This document shows positions 20,168-30,056 of a DNA stretch of 64,000 nt, piece by piece. Both the position numbers and the translations under genes were made by a program. The stretch is taken from the NCBI RefSeq assembly GCF_019711595.1, contig NZ_JAIGNR010000005.1, positions 101,218-165,217 of the forward strand, read 5' to 3'. Position 1 is the stretch's first letter, and each line of letters begins with the position of its first letter. Under the pieces are notes generated by a model. The model saw nothing but the letters and a program-made list of their open reading frames with translations, was not told the DNA's origin and ran no database searches. The stretch comes from Qipengyuania sphaerica (GTDB taxonomy: Bacteria; Pseudomonadota; Alphaproteobacteria; Sphingomonadales; Sphingomonadaceae).

Positions 20168-21757
20168 ATGCTCGATGCGAACCTGACCCAGCAGCTGAAG
20201 ACCTATCTCGCCAATCTGCGCGAGCCGGTCGAACTCGTCGCCTCGCTTGGCGATGACGACAAGTCGCGCCAAACCCGCGAACTGCTCGAAGAGATTGCTG
20301 CGCTGCACGACATGGTCTCGGCCAGCTTCGACGGCACGGACGAGCGCAAGCCCAGCTTCGTGATCCGCCGCGCAAGCGACGCGGAAAAGTGGGTCCGCTT
20401 TGCAGGACTGCCGATGGGGCACGAGTTCACCTCGCTGGTGCTCGCGCTGCTATGGGCGGGCGGCCATCCGCCCAAGGTCAATGCCGATTTGCTCGAACAG
20501 GTCCGAGGGTTGCAGGGCGACTTCCACTTCGAGATGTACTTCTCGCTCTCCTGCCACAATTGCCCCGAAGTGGTGCAGGCGCTGACGCTCATGGCACTCG
20601 AAAATCCGCGCATCACCGCGACGCTGATCGAGGGCGGCACATACAAGGACGAGGTCGAGAAGCGCGACGTCATGGCCGTGCCCGCGACCTTCCTCAATGG
20701 CGAGCCCTTCTACAACGGCAAGATGGAACTGGCCGAGATCCTGGCGAAGATCGACAGCGGCGCGGATGCCAAGGCTGCCGAAAAGCTGGCTGCCAAGGAC
20801 CCGTTCGAAGTCCTCATCGTCGGCGGCGGACCTGCTGGCGCGGCCTCGGCCATCTATACCGCGCGCAAGGGCTTTCGCACCGGCATCGCGGCCGAACGCT
20901 TCGGCGGGCAATTGCACGATACGCTCGGTATCGAGAACCTGCCCGGCACACCCTATACCGAAGGTCCGAAGCTGGCAGGCGAGCTCGAGCGCCACGTTAG
21001 CGAATACGAGATCGACCTGATGAACCTTGCCAAGGCGGTGAAGCTGGTGCCGGCCAAGGAAGAAGGCGGCCTCCACACGGTCGAGCTCGGCAATGGCGCA
21101 TCGCTCAAGGCGCGCAGCCTGATCCTTGCGACCGGCGCGCGCTGGCGAAACCTCGGCGTGCCCGGCGAGGCCGAATATCGCAACAAGGGCGTGGCATACT
21201 GCCCGCACTGCGACGGCCCGCTGTTCAAGGGCAAGCGCATCGCGGTGATCGGCGGCGGCAATTCGGGCGTCGAGGCGGCGATCGACCTCGCCAAGATCGT
21301 CGGCCATGTGACGCTGATCGAATATGACGAGAGCTTGCGCGCCGACGAGGTGCTGCAGGCCAAGCTGCGCAGCTTGCCCAATGTCGAGATCGTGACCAGC
21401 GGCCAGACCACCGAGATCACCGGCAAGGACGGCAAGGTCGATGGCCTGGTCGTGAAAGACCGCAAATCGGGCGACGAACGCCGGATCGACCTTGAAGGTG
21501 TCTTCGTCCAGATCGGCCTCGTGCCCAATACCGAATGGCTTCAGGGCAGCGGCCTTGAACTCAGCCCATTCGCCGAGATCGTCACCGACGAGGAAGGGCG
21601 GACCAATCTGCCCGGTATCTTCGGCGCAGGCGACGTGACCGATGTTCCCTACAAGCAGATCGTCGTGGCCATGGGCGAAGGCTCTAAAGCGGGTCTCTCC
21701 GCCTTCGATTACCTGATCCGCACCGAGCCTGCCGGAGACATCGCCGAGGCCGCATGA
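20168..21757 (+). CDS. ahpF: Alkyl hydroperoxide reductase subunit F
   Basis: Flavoprotein disulfide reductase, 529 residues, that transfers electrons from NADH to AhpC. The N-terminal tandem thioredoxin-like domain has its redox pair in '[10 protein letters not shown]' (about Cys129 and Cys132). A linker leads to the FAD-binding motif '[21 protein letters not shown]', the thioredoxin-reductase-like active site '[12 protein letters not shown]' and the NAD motif '[18 protein letters not shown]', ending with '[23 protein letters not shown]'. All redox centres are intact. It follows ahpC and precedes katG, with terminators on either side. Confidence 0.97.
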   Translation: MLDANLTQQLKTYLANLREPVELVASLGDDDKSRQTRELLEEIAALHDMVSASFDGTDERKPSFVIRRASDAEKWVRFAGLPMGHEFTSLVLALLWAGGHPPKVNADLLEQVRGLQGDFHFEMYFSLSCHNCPEVVQALTLMALENPRITATLIEGGTYKDEVEKRDVMAVPATFLNGEPFYNGKMELAEILAKIDSGADAKAAEKLAAKDPFEVLIVGGGPAGAASAIYTARKGFRTGIAAERFGGQLHDTLGIENLPGTPYTEGPKLAGELERHVSEYEIDLMNLAKAVKLVPAKEEGGLHTVELGNGASLKARSLILATGARWRNLGVPGEAEYRNKGVAYCPHCDGPLFKGKRIAVIGGGNSGVEAAIDLAKIVGHVTLIEYDESLRADEVLQAKLRSLPNVEIVTSGQTTEITGKDGKVDGLVVKDRKSGDERRIDLEGVFVQIGLVPNTEWLQGSGLELSPFAEIVTDEEGRTNLPGIFGAGDVTDVPYKQIVVAMGEGSKAGLSAFDYLIRTEPAGDIAEAA

Positions 21758-21781
21758 CCCGGTCTCGATCCGTAGATGAAG

Positions 21782-21813
21782 CGCCGTCATTCCAATGGGA
21801 TGGCGGCGTTTTT
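21782..21813 (+). terminator. Rho-independent terminator after ahpF
   Basis: CGCCGTCATTCC (21782-21793) pairs with GGGATGGCGGCG (21797-21808) over 12 bp, two of them G-T, with loop AAT, followed by TTTTT. It lies 25 bases after the ahpF stop. Confidence 0.88.
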
Positions 21814-21849
21814 CCTTTGTGCGCCACGCTTCGTCGCTCAATCGCTTAT

Positions 21850-21881
21850 TCCAATCTATTTGAACCGTTTAATCGATTGGA
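21850..21881. promoter_or_regulatory. 32-bp dyad upstream of katG
   Basis: TCCAATCTATT (21850-21860) and AATCGATTGGA (21871-21881) are inverted repeats matching at 10 of 11 positions, with a 10-base spacer. The dyad ends 77 bp before the katG start, in the promoter region. Length and spacing resemble LysR-family (for example OxyR) operators, but the ATAG/CTAT spacing of the OxyR consensus is not met. Confidence 0.55.
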
Positions 21882-21958
21882 CGGATTAGAGGGCAAGGTT
21901 CACTGTGCCTGCATTGTCGGGCGGGAGACCCGAGTCTTTTTACGAGGAGAGTGACTTC

Positions 21959-24175
21959 ATGGACGCCAAAACCGGAGACATAAGCGGCTGCCCCTTCACC
22001 GGAGACAGCGGTACGCGCGGCCTCTTCGGCCGCCGCAACCGCGATTGGTGGCCCGACCAGCTCGACCTCGAAATCCTCACCGAAGGCGGCCGCGCGGCCG
22101 ATCCGATGGACGATGATTTCGACTATTGCGAGGCGTTCAACGCGCTCGACTACAATGCACTGAAGGCCGACCTCACCGCGCTGATGACCGACAGCCAGGA
22201 ATGGTGGCCGGCAGATTATGGCCATTACGGCCCCTTCTTCATTCGCATGGCATGGCACGCGGCAGGCACCTATCGCACCGGCGACGGGCGCGGCGGCGGT
22301 GGCAGCGGCCAGCAGCGCTTCGCACCGCTCAACAGCTGGCCCGACAACGGCAACCTCGACAAGGCGCGCCGCCTGCTGTGGCCGATCAAGCAGAAATACG
22401 GCAAGCACATCAGCTGGGCCGACCTCTTCATCCTTACAGGCAATGTCGCGATCGAGAGCATGGGCGGCCCCGTGTTCGGCTTCGGCGGCGGCCGTGCCGA
22501 CGTGTTCGATCCCGAAACCGTCTATTGGGGCACGGAAGAAAAATGGGTCGATACGGGCGCTGAAACCCGCATCCACCCGGATGAAGGCCGCGCGCTCGAA
22601 AACCCGCTCGCCGCGATCCAGATGGGCCTCATCTACGTCAATCCCGAAGGCCCGGGCGGCAATCCGCACGACGCCGAGGGCATGGCCCGCGACATGCGCG
22701 AAACCTTCAGCCGCATGGCGATGAACGACGAGGAGACCGTCGCTCTCACTGCAGGCGGTCACGCATTCGGCAAGGCGCATGGCGCCAAGCCGATCGACAC
22801 CTTCTCCGGCGCGCCCGAAGGAGAGAACCTTCATCGCATGGGCTTTGGCTGGCTGACCGACCCCGACGAGATCGGCAAGGGCCACATCACGACTTCGGGC
22901 ATTGAAGGCGCGTGGACGCCGAACCCGACGCAGTGGGGCGGCGACTATTTCCGCCTGCTGTTCAAATATGACTACGAGCTGGTCCAGTCGCCTGCGGGTG
23001 CAAACCAGTGGCAGCCGGTCAATCCGGACCCCGAGGACATGGCGCCCGACGCGCGCGACCCGTCCAAGAAGGTCCCGACCATGATGACCACCGCGGACAT
23101 GGCGCTCAAGCGTGACCCGGAATATCGCAAGATTTCCGAACGCTTCCGCGACGACCAGGCCGCGCTCGACGATGCCTTCGCCCGCGCGTGGTTCAAGCTG
23201 TGCCACCGCGACATGGGCCCCAAGGTCCGTTACCTCGGCCCCGAAGTGCCTAGCGAAGACCTGATTTGGCAGGATCCGGTTCCCGCCGGAACGCAGGTAT
23301 CGGACGGCGATCTGTCCTCCTTCAAGTCGAAGGTGCTCGATAGCGGCCTCACCGTCTCCGAACTGGTGAAAGCGGCCTGGGCCTCGGCCTCCACCTATCG
23401 CAATTCGGACCATCGCGGCGGCGCCAACGGTGCACACATCCGCTTCGACGAGCTGAAGAACTGGAAGGTCAACGACCCCGAGGAACTGGGCAAGGTCCTC
23501 GCCAAGCTCGACGAGATCCGCGGGTCCATCTCGATGGCCGACGCCATCGTCATTGCCGGTTCGGCAGCCGTCGAAAAGGCAGCCAGGGATGCCGGTTTCG
23601 ATATCTCCGTGCCAGTCACCACGGGCCGCGGCGATGCGAAACGCGAGGACTTCGATGCCGAGAGCTGGGAACCGCTGGAACCGTTTGCCGACGGTTTCCG
23701 CAACTATCTCAAGACCAAGGCATCGGTGAAAACCGAGGACATGCTGATCGACCGGGCGCATCTGCTCGGCCTTTCGATCCCCGAGATGACCGTGCTGGTT
23801 GGAGGCTTGCGAGCCATGGGTGCTGTCACCAAGCACACCACGCACGGCAACAGCATCGGCGTCCTCACCGAGACCCCGGGCAAGCTCGACAACAGCTTCT
23901 TCAGGAACCTGCTCGGCATGGGCGTGATCTGGGAAGTGGTCGACGAGAGCGGCGACGAGGAATTCGTCGGCACCTGCCGCAAGACCGGCAAGGAGCTGTG
24001 GCGCGCCACGCGCACCGACCTCGTGTTCGGCTCGAACTCGCGCCTGCGCGCCGTGGCCGAGGTCTATGCCGAGAACGGAAACGAGGAGAAGTTCGTGCGC
24101 GACTTCGTCAAGGCCTGGACCAAGGTCATGGACGCAGATCGCTTCGATCTCACCTACGCGAAATACCACAAGTAA
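21959..24175 (+). CDS. katG: Catalase-peroxidase KatG
   Basis: Bifunctional heme catalase/peroxidase, 738 residues, the usual KatG length with an active N-terminal and an inactive C-terminal half. The distal heme pocket is '[19 protein letters not shown]' with Arg, Trp and His; the proximal region is '[15 protein letters not shown]'. The '[13 protein letters not shown]' segment supplies the Tyr of the Met-Tyr-Trp cofactor. Start: the ATG at 21959 has GAGGAGA eight bases upstream and matches the family ([15 protein letters not shown]); an extension to 21905 does not. A dyad at 21850-21881 may control it. Confidence 0.97.
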   Translation: MDAKTGDISGCPFTGDSGTRGLFGRRNRDWWPDQLDLEILTEGGRAADPMDDDFDYCEAFNALDYNALKADLTALMTDSQEWWPADYGHYGPFFIRMAWHAAGTYRTGDGRGGGGSGQQRFAPLNSWPDNGNLDKARRLLWPIKQKYGKHISWADLFILTGNVAIESMGGPVFGFGGGRADVFDPETVYWGTEEKWVDTGAETRIHPDEGRALENPLAAIQMGLIYVNPEGPGGNPHDAEGMARDMRETFSRMAMNDEETVALTAGGHAFGKAHGAKPIDTFSGAPEGENLHRMGFGWLTDPDEIGKGHITTSGIEGAWTPNPTQWGGDYFRLLFKYDYELVQSPAGANQWQPVNPDPEDMAPDARDPSKKVPTMMTTADMALKRDPEYRKISERFRDDQAALDDAFARAWFKLCHRDMGPKVRYLGPEVPSEDLIWQDPVPAGTQVSDGDLSSFKSKVLDSGLTVSELVKAAWASASTYRNSDHRGGANGAHIRFDELKNWKVNDPEELGKVLAKLDEIRGSISMADAIVIAGSAAVEKAARDAGFDISVPVTTGRGDAKREDFDAESWEPLEPFADGFRNYLKTKASVKTEDMLIDRAHLLGLSIPEMTVLVGGLRAMGAVTKHTTHGNSIGVLTETPGKLDNSFFRNLLGMGVIWEVVDESGDEEFVGTCRKTGKELWRATRTDLVFGSNSRLRAVAEVYAENGNEEKFVRDFVKAWTKVMDADRFDLTYAKYHK

Positions 24176-24206
24176 GGGCCGCCAAGGACCCTTCGGGTAA
24201 GCAAGG

Positions 24207-24236
24207 AGCCCCCGGTGGAAACGCCGGGGGCTTTTT
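24207..24236 (+). terminator. Rho-independent terminator after katG
   Basis: AGCCCCCGG (24207-24215) pairs perfectly with CCGGGGGCT (24224-24232), followed by TTTT(T)C. It sits between katG and the convergent S41 peptidase gene. Confidence 0.92.
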
Positions 24237-24246
24237 CTTGCGCGCG

Positions 24247-25584
24247 CTAAACCCCCGTCACCGGGTAGCGTCCCTTGATCTCTCCCAAGGCATCGGAGAT
24301 TTCGAGCGCCGACAGCTTCCCGCCTTCGAAGAAAAATTCCAGCTGGACGTCGGGATTGTCGCGGAAGGCAAAGCGGTCGCCACCCAGCGCGACCAACTCC
24401 TCATGCGGCGCGCCCGAGCGGGAATAGAAGAGCTTGCCCTCGTTCCTTGCCGTCACGAGGCGCTCGCCGAAAGCGGCAGCATAATCGCCAGAGGCGCGTT
24501 TCGCCTGCCGGTCTTGCGCGGCAGCCTCGAGGACGCCTGCAAATGCAGCATAGCGCGCTGCCTCCTCGCCGTCGGACTGGCTGGCGATGCGCTTCAGGGC
24601 CAGCGAATGGGCTATCGGCAAGGCATTGTCGACATCGGCCTTCACCGTCGGCGCGATGCCTGTTCGCTCCCAATCCTTGCCCGTCGAGACCAGCACCGCC
24701 CTGCCGACCGAGATGCTGAGAAGGAAGCCTTGATCGATAACCTCGTAACTGCTGCGAAAACCGGCTCCACGCGTATTGGCACCGACCAGTTCGCCGAAGC
24801 CGAACCCCGCCACGTGACCGGCGAACTCTTCCGCCGCCGAAGCCGTCCGGCCCGATGCGAGGACATAGAGCGGTTTGCCGATCAATCGGGCAGCGCCTAG
24901 TTCAGCCAGCGCCTCGGGTTGTTCGGGCGATGCGTCACCTTCCATGTAAAACGTGACGAGAGGCTGTCCGGCGGGAAGAAAATAGCTTGCGATCTGCTGC
25001 ACCGCTCGCGGGCTTCCCCCGCCATTGCGCCGGATATCGATGATCACCGCCTCGCCGCCGCCCAGGAAGCGCATGGCATCGTCGATCGCCTGCTCGCTTT
25101 CCTCCCCGATCCATTCGAAGCCGGTATATTCGAGATAGCGCACATTTCCCGGCAGGATACGCAGCTGGGAAATTCCGTGGTTCTGCTCGCGCACCTTTTT
25201 CGAATAGAGATCTTCGTCGAACCCGCCCCCTCCCATGGCCGACCGCATCACTTCAACGCGTTCCGGATCGTAGCGGAAGTTGAGATGCCGATCCTTGCCA
25301 ACGCGCGCCAGGTCCTCATTGATGCGCTGAGCGAGATCGACGGGATCGGACACCGAATAGCGCCCCGTGGCCAGTCCTTGCGCCAATGCCGCATCGAGTA
25401 CGGGACGCATTTCGGGAAGGACATAGCGCTGCGATATGCTTTCCCGCACTGCCCCGACGACCCTCGCGGGGTCCACCGGCTGTTGCTGATGCCCGGCCTC
25501 TTGTGCTGACACGGCCGTCGAAGCCTGCGCGAGGAAGCAGGCGCTAAAGGCAAGGCCCAGCACGCCGAATAGACCCGATTTCAC
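24247..25584 (-). CDS. S41 family (tail-specific/IRBP-type) peptidase, exported
   Basis: Exported serine peptidase of 445 residues. The N-terminal helical domain ('VVGAVRESISQRYVLPEMRPVL') resembles the S41 N-terminal domain of IRBP-like members, and no PDZ domain is evident. The catalytic core shows 'EAVIIDIRRNGGGSP' and 'ASGRTASAAEEFAGHV', the latter with the likely Ser nucleophile, then 'GELVGANTRGAG'. A ~130-residue C-terminal extension follows. Start: a GTG at 25584 has GGAG nine bases upstream and gives the clean signal peptide 'MKSGLFGVLGLAFSACFLAQ'; an ATG at 25620 has no ribosome binding site. It is divergent from an Lrp-family regulator. Confidence 0.82.
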   Translation of the reverse strand: MKSGLFGVLGLAFSACFLAQASTAVSAQEAGHQQQPVDPARVVGAVRESISQRYVLPEMRPVLDAALAQGLATGRYSVSDPVDLAQRINEDLARVGKDRHLNFRYDPERVEVMRSAMGGGGFDEDLYSKKVREQNHGISQLRILPGNVRYLEYTGFEWIGEESEQAIDDAMRFLGGGEAVIIDIRRNGGGSPRAVQQIASYFLPAGQPLVTFYMEGDASPEQPEALAELGAARLIGKPLYVLASGRTASAAEEFAGHVAGFGFGELVGANTRGAGFRSSYEVIDQGFLLSISVGRAVLVSTGKDWERTGIAPTVKADVDNALPIAHSLALKRIASQSDGEEAARYAAFAGVLEAAAQDRQAKRASGDYAAAFGERLVTARNEGKLFYSRSGAPHEELVALGGDRFAFRDNPDVQLEFFFEGGKLSALEISDALGEIKGRYPVTGV

Positions 25585-25697
25585 TAATTTCGTCTCCGTA
25601 TCAGTTACGGTCGCGATCATAGGCGCGTGCCATGCCCATTGCGGGCAAAATTTATCCCGTTCTTGCCAATTTCTGGCAAGGAGCGCAGTGAAACTGC

Positions 25698-26159
25698 ATG
25701 ATCGAGCTGGATGACATCGACAGGCAGTTGCTCGCCGAAATGCAGCGTGATTCAAGCCGCACCGCCGACCAGCTTGCCGAAGCGATCGGGCGATCTCCCT
25801 CCGTCATCGCGCGGCGGTTGCGCGGGCTAAAGGCCAATGGCGCCATCCAGCGCGAGGTCGCAGTCCTTTCCCCACAGGTGTCCGGAAACCAGATCTCCAC
25901 CCTCGTACGCGTCTATCTTGAGCGGCACGAAACTTCGCAGGCAAAGGCATTGCGCGAAGAACTGGTCGCAAGCCCGCAGGTCCAATGGGTGCTCGATACG
26001 GCAGGCGAACTCGACATGGTCCTGCTGGTGGTGACGCGCGATTTCGAGGCTTTCGACGAGTTTGCCGATAGCATTCTCGAAGGCTCGCCGGCCGTTCGGC
26101 GCTTCGAAAGCCATATCGTCAAGAAACGCCACAAGGCGACGCTCGCCCTTCCCTTGTGA
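25698..26159 (+). CDS. Lrp/AsnC family transcriptional regulator
   Basis: DNA-binding regulator of 153 residues. The N-terminal helix-turn-helix reads 'DDIDRQLLAEMQRDSSRTADQLAEAIGRSPSVIARRLRGLK', followed by the ligand-binding/oligomerisation RAM domain (residues ~65-145) with the 'VLDTAGELDMVLLVVTRD' motif typical of amino-acid-sensing Lrp proteins. It is divergent from the S41 peptidase gene across a 113-bp gap; such regulators often control a divergent neighbour, so the peptidase or its own gene is a candidate target. Effector not predictable. Confidence 0.93.
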   Translation: MIELDDIDRQLLAEMQRDSSRTADQLAEAIGRSPSVIARRLRGLKANGAIQREVAVLSPQVSGNQISTLVRVYLERHETSQAKALREELVASPQVQWVLDTAGELDMVLLVVTRDFEAFDEFADSILEGSPAVRRFESHIVKKRHKATLALPL

Positions 26160-26200
26160 TTGCGACTGGAAAAGGTCTGTCCTGTCGCTAGAAGGCGCGC

Positions 26201-26815
26201 ATGATCCCGCAGTTGTCCCATCAGGCCCGCACATTTGCCCTTTTTCTCTCGCTGCTCGCGATCGGATCGCTGATCGCGCAGGTCGGCGCCAATATGGCCG
26301 ATGGCGAGGAGTTTTCCTCCACGCTCGGCTGGATGTTCCAGTTCTTCACCATCTGGGGAAATTTTGCGGCGGGTGTGATCTTCGCGTGGATCGCGTGGCG
26401 CGGCACGATCGAGCCGCGCGTGCCCTTTGCCCTATCTGCGGCGCTGGTGATTATCGCGGTGGTCTACCATGTGCTGCTGGCCGATGCGCATCATCCGGAG
26501 GGCGTGGACTGGTGGACCAATATCGCGCACCACACGCTGGTGCCGCTCGGCGGAGTGCTGTGGTGGCTCGCCCATTCGCGCGAGCAGCTGGTGAGCTGGA
26601 AGTCGCTGCCGGTCGTCGTGCTGGTTCCGCTGGCCTATGGCGCGTTTGCTCTGGCGAACGGCGCGGTGACGGGCTTCTATCCCTATTTCTTCCTCGATCT
26701 GCCTTCGCTCGGCTGGCCGATGCTGCTGGTGAACATGGTCGGGCTGGCGCTGCTGTTCATGGCGGTGGCCGCCGTGCTGCTGGCGATCCGCAGCTTCGTT
26801 ACCGCTCGCGCCTGA
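26201..26815 (+). CDS. Pr6Pr family membrane protein
   Basis: Inner-membrane protein of 204 residues with six hydrophobic segments. Sequence features 'FFTIWGNFAAGVIFAWIAW', 'VVYHVLLADAHHPEGVDWWTNIAHHTLVPLGGVLWWL' region and 'GFYPYFFLDLPSLGWP' match the Pr6Pr (FAR-17a/AIG1-like) family. Members have conserved Thr and His residues thought to be important in the eukaryotic hydrolases; the bacterial function is unknown. Its 3' end overlaps the convergent Smr gene by 17 bp. Confidence 0.82.
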   Translation: MIPQLSHQARTFALFLSLLAIGSLIAQVGANMADGEEFSSTLGWMFQFFTIWGNFAAGVIFAWIAWRGTIEPRVPFALSAALVIIAVVYHVLLADAHHPEGVDWWTNIAHHTLVPLGGVLWWLAHSREQLVSWKSLPVVVLVPLAYGAFALANGAVTGFYPYFFLDLPSLGWPMLLVNMVGLALLFMAVAAVLLAIRSFVTARA

Positions 26816-27347
26816 GTACGATGTAGAGCGCGCCCTCGCCTCCGTGGCGGATATGCGCGCGGCGGACGGCGGCGATGGCCGAGTGGTGGCTCGAGGCGGC
26901 AAGCCAGTCGAGCACCTTGGCGCGGATGGCGCCGCGCCGGGTTCCGCGATCCGCCGGATCGACGGGGCGCGGCTTGCCGGTAATGAGCAGGATCGTACGC
27001 GCGCCCATGGCTCGGGCCTGAGTCACTCCGCTCATCAGCCGGTCGTAGGCCGCATCGAGGTTGTGGCCGTGCAAATCGAGCGTGAAATCCGGCTGGACCG
27101 CTCCCGATTTCAGCTGCCTGTCCCACCGGGAATCGAGCGTGTTCTGGGGCTTCTTGGAGGGCTGCGGAGCGGGTTTCGGCGCTGGCACGACACGCTGCGG
27201 CTGGACCTTTAGCTTCTTGGGCAGGACGGTTTCGGGCGCGGCCACCGGCTTGGGCTTTACCCTGCCCACGTGCAGCGGCTCGACGGTCGCTGCGAGCTTA
27301 TCCCACGCCTCCGCTTCGTCCGCCGTCAGACCGCGCGGCGCGCTCAT
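26799..27347 (-). CDS. Smr domain protein
   Basis: Protein of 182 residues with a proline/lysine-rich N-terminal half and a C-terminal Smr (small MutS-related) domain, residues ~95-180. The domain motifs are present: 'FTLDLHGHNLDAAYDRL', 'ILLITGKPRP' and 'IRHGGEGALYIVLR'. Smr domains nick or cleave nucleic acids, in several cases RNA on stalled ribosomes. The ATG at 27347 is chosen over a GTG nine bases earlier. It follows mltA by 22 bp, the conserved timA-mltA-smr order of alphaproteobacteria. Confidence 0.9.
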   Translation of the reverse strand: MSAPRGLTADEAEAWDKLAATVEPLHVGRVKPKPVAAPETVLPKKLKVQPQRVVPAPKPAPQPSKKPQNTLDSRWDRQLKSGAVQPDFTLDLHGHNLDAAYDRLMSGVTQARAMGARTILLITGKPRPVDPADRGTRRGAIRAKVLDWLAASSHHSAIAAVRRAHIRHGGEGALYIVLRRER

Positions 27348-27369
27348 CGCGCCCACCGAAATCGCGCAG

Positions 27370-28554
27370 TCATTGCTTGAGGCGCGCGAGCGTCCCCTTG
27401 GGGAGGAGCAGGTAGGCCTTGCCCCGACTGCTCATCCCACCTGCGATCTCGCGAGCATCTGCGCCGTTGCCCCAGAAAGTGTCGAAGCGGTTGGCGCCCT
27501 TGATCGCGCCGCCCGTGTCCTGCGCAATCCAGACGCCGTCGGCGACGTCGGCCTCCATATCGAGCCAAACGGGTGCGCCATAGGGCACGAACTTGGGGTC
27601 CACGGCCACGCTGTCGCGCGCGAATACCGGCACTTCGAGCGAACCGAGCGGCCCTTCGGTGTCCAGCTCGCGGAAAAAAATCCAGCTCTTGTTGAGGTTC
27701 ATAATTTCATCGGCGCGCTCCGGATTGTCGCGCAGCCAACCCATTAGGCCCTGCATCGAAGTGGGATAATCGGTCCCGTCGCCGATCAGTCCCTGCTCGC
27801 GCATGGGGCGCCCGATGGCGACATATTCGCGCCCGTTCTGCCCCGCATAGCCGATGCGCATGACATCGCCATCGGGAAGCCGCAGCAAACCGCTTCCCTG
27901 TATCTGGAGGAAAAAGAATTCGACCGGATCGGCAGCCCAGGCGATGACAGGCACCTTGCCTTCGAGCGCGCCCGCGACGATTTCCGAGCGCTCGAAATAC
28001 TGCACGAAATCGCCATTCTCGTCGTAGCGACCGAGCGGAGGGCGTCCGGTGCGCTCGGCTTCCGCCATGTCCGCAGGCCATGCGCGCACGAGGTCTTCGG
28101 GCAAACCGTAGACCGGCACTTCATAGCCCGGAGCCTTGACCCTGCTCCCGAGAATTTCGGGCTCGTAGTAGCCGGTGGCGAAGGCACTGCCGTCGCCTAC
28201 CACGACCGTTTCGAACTGGCTGGTGAAGAAGGCGGCCGGATCGCTCGCCCAATTGGCTGCGGCACCGCAGGGCGCCTGCCAGTCGACGCGGCGGGTGAGG
28301 CCGCTCGTATCGTCGCGGAAAAGGATCTTGTCGCAGGACCGCTTGAACGCCGCGAGCGCCGGACCTGCATCGAAGGCGGGAAAGGGCATGGTCTCGATCG
28401 GCGGACCTGCCGTCAGCGTCGCGGCAAGTGCCGTATCGGCAGGAACTGGCTCGGGCGGCTCGACCACGCCGATATCCTGCGGCGGGCGGGCATCGGGGAT
28501 CGCGGTGCATCCCGCTATGGCAAAGGCTGCGACCAGCCCGGCGAGATAACGCAT
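27370..28554 (-). CDS. mltA: Membrane-bound lytic murein transglycosylase A, lipoprotein
   Basis: Outer-membrane-anchored enzyme that cleaves peptidoglycan glycan strands to 1,6-anhydro products. 394 residues. The N-terminus 'RYLAGLVAAFAIAGC' is a lipoprotein signal with cleavage before Cys. The MltA barrel domain includes 'FATGYYEPEILGSR' and 'FFLQIQGSGLLRLPDG'; the C-terminal 3D domain has the three aspartates, with 'IAQDTGGAIKGANRFDTFWG'. GGAGG four bases before the ATG at 28554 fixes the start; a longer frame overlaps timA. Confidence 0.94.
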   Translation of the reverse strand: MRYLAGLVAAFAIAGCTAIPDARPPQDIGVVEPPEPVPADTALAATLTAGPPIETMPFPAFDAGPALAAFKRSCDKILFRDDTSGLTRRVDWQAPCGAAANWASDPAAFFTSQFETVVVGDGSAFATGYYEPEILGSRVKAPGYEVPVYGLPEDLVRAWPADMAEAERTGRPPLGRYDENGDFVQYFERSEIVAGALEGKVPVIAWAADPVEFFFLQIQGSGLLRLPDGDVMRIGYAGQNGREYVAIGRPMREQGLIGDGTDYPTSMQGLMGWLRDNPERADEIMNLNKSWIFFRELDTEGPLGSLEVPVFARDSVAVDPKFVPYGAPVWLDMEADVADGVWIAQDTGGAIKGANRFDTFWGNGADAREIAGGMSSRGKAYLLLPKGTLARLKQ

Positions 28555-28579
28555 GTGACCTCCGGCGATCAGGTGAGGG

Positions 28580-29239
28580 TCAGCCCTGGTCGGTCTCGTC
28601 GAGCACCCAGTTCGGGTCGCTCGAGCCGACATTGCGGCTGAAGGTCCAGATATCGCGGCTCTCCACCGCATCATCGAGCGAACCGGCGACGATATTGCCG
28701 TCCTTGTCGCGCGTGAGCGAGGCGATGTCGGATACGAACAGCACCGAAATACGCGCCGTGCGGCCATCCATCTCGGCGGCATGTACGGTTGCATCCTCGA
28801 TCCGGATCAACCGGTTTTCGAGCGTTTCACCGGCAGCCTCGCGCGCGTCGATCGCACCGGAGAAACCGGCATAGACATCATCGTCGGTCAAATCGCGCAG
28901 CGTGTCCTTGTCGCCTTCCCAGAAAGCTTCGAGGATCATGCCATAGGCCGCCTTGCTGCCTTCGAGGAAGGCGAGCAGGTCGAAGCGCGGGTCGGCGCTG
29001 GCGATCGCGCGGATCGCGCTTTCATTCGCGGAAGAGGCATTGTCGACGCTGCGCAGGCGCACCGGCTGGCGCACGGGTGCGACCGGGCGATCGTTGGCGG
29101 TCGGAATCTGGCCGTCGGGCGCATCGTAACGGTGCGCGGCCGGGCCTTCCTCATGCTCCGACCGTTCGCCCAGCACGGAATAGAGGCGGAGCCCCAGGAA
29201 GGCGGCGATGGCGGCGAGGATGACGATCTCGTAGATCAC
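28580..29239 (-). CDS. Tim44/TimA family membrane-associated protein
   Basis: Protein of 219 residues with an N-terminal membrane helix 'IYEIVILAAIAAFLGLRLYSVLG', a disordered linker with arginines, and a C-terminal Tim44-like domain (residues ~75-215): 'FLEGSKAAYGMILEAFWEGDKDTL' and 'VESRDIWTFSRNVGSSDPNWVLDETDQG'. Alphaproteobacterial TimA proteins are the bacterial relatives of mitochondrial Tim44 and are thought to act in protein export or envelope quality. It is divergent from secB, a conserved pairing that fits an export role. Confidence 0.92.
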   Translation of the reverse strand: MIYEIVILAAIAAFLGLRLYSVLGERSEHEEGPAAHRYDAPDGQIPTANDRPVAPVRQPVRLRSVDNASSANESAIRAIASADPRFDLLAFLEGSKAAYGMILEAFWEGDKDTLRDLTDDDVYAGFSGAIDAREAAGETLENRLIRIEDATVHAAEMDGRTARISVLFVSDIASLTRDKDGNIVAGSLDDAVESRDIWTFSRNVGSSDPNWVLDETDQG

Positions 29240-29496
29240 GAATGCTTGTCCAATCAGTGTTCACTCTGCCTACGTGCCAGATGGCCGGGCAGTTCCATAC
29301 TTACCTGCACTAGATAGGTATCAATTACAAACCGACAATGAACCAGTGGTGATGGTCCGCCCTGCCCGCGCGGCGAGGGCCAAGCCGCATTGCCCCGCGC
29401 CCACGGGGGTGCTAGGCGCGCGCCGAACCTTCCGGAAGCGGGCTCGACGCCCTGCCGGACCTCCGATTCGAACTATCTTGAAGAAGCGATTGACCG

Positions 29497-30033
29497 ATGG
29501 CCGATGAAAACGACGTACTGACCGACCTCAACATGGATCCCGCAGCCGGCGCGAACGGCGCGGACAACCTTCCCACGGTCGGGATGCTCAACCAGTACAT
29601 CAAGGATTTCTCGGTCGAGAATCCCAACGCTCCGGCCAGCTACCAGTGGACCGAACAGCCGCGTGTCGACGTGCAGGTCAACATTGCCGCCAACCAGGTG
29701 AGCGACGAGGTTCACGAAGTCGAACTGAAGATGACCGCCCGTGCCGATAGCGACAAGGGCAATGTCTACCTGATCGAGCTCGCCTATTGCGGCCTCGTCG
29801 GCATTCGCAACCTGCCCGAAGAACATGCGCACGCCTTCCTGTTCGCCGAGGCTCCGCGCCTGCTGTTCCCCTTTGCACGCGCGATCATTTCGGACGCCGT
29901 TCGCGATGCGGGCTTCCCGCCGCTGCTGCTCGACCCGATGGATTTCGGTTCGCTCTATCAGCAGCAGCTCCAGGCCCGCGCGGCGCAGCAGCAGGGCGAA
30001 GGCGCTCCTGACGCGCCCACTGGCAACGCCTGA
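29497..30033 (+). CDS. secB: Protein-export chaperone SecB
   Basis: Cytosolic tetrameric chaperone that keeps preproteins unfolded and hands them to SecA. 178 residues. Core motifs: 'YIKDFSVENPNAP', 'VHEVELKMTARAD', 'AYCGLVGIRNL' and 'APRLLFPFARAIISDAVRDAGFPPLLLDPMDF'. A glutamine/alanine-rich tail follows the conserved domain. 257 bp separate it from the divergent timA; within that gap I see only a weak TACCT/AGGTA dyad (29302-29320). murJ follows after 23 bp. Confidence 0.97.
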   Translation: MADENDVLTDLNMDPAAGANGADNLPTVGMLNQYIKDFSVENPNAPASYQWTEQPRVDVQVNIAANQVSDEVHEVELKMTARADSDKGNVYLIELAYCGLVGIRNLPEEHAHAFLFAEAPRLLFPFARAIISDAVRDAGFPPLLLDPMDFGSLYQQQLQARAAQQQGEGAPDAPTGNA

Positions 30034-30056
30034 ACTACACAGCTAGAAGCTAGGCC

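Noticed and set aside
21850..21881. Calling the katG dyad an OxyR site
   Set aside because: The ATAG-N7-CTAT pattern is not met; only the dyad itself is supported.
21869..24169. A 766-codon open frame antisense to katG
   Set aside because: KatG motifs are complete on the plus strand; the antisense frame is a shadow.
29274..29507. A 77-codon frame between timA and secB
   Set aside because: Overlaps the secB start in another frame, Arg/Pro-rich, no ribosome binding site.
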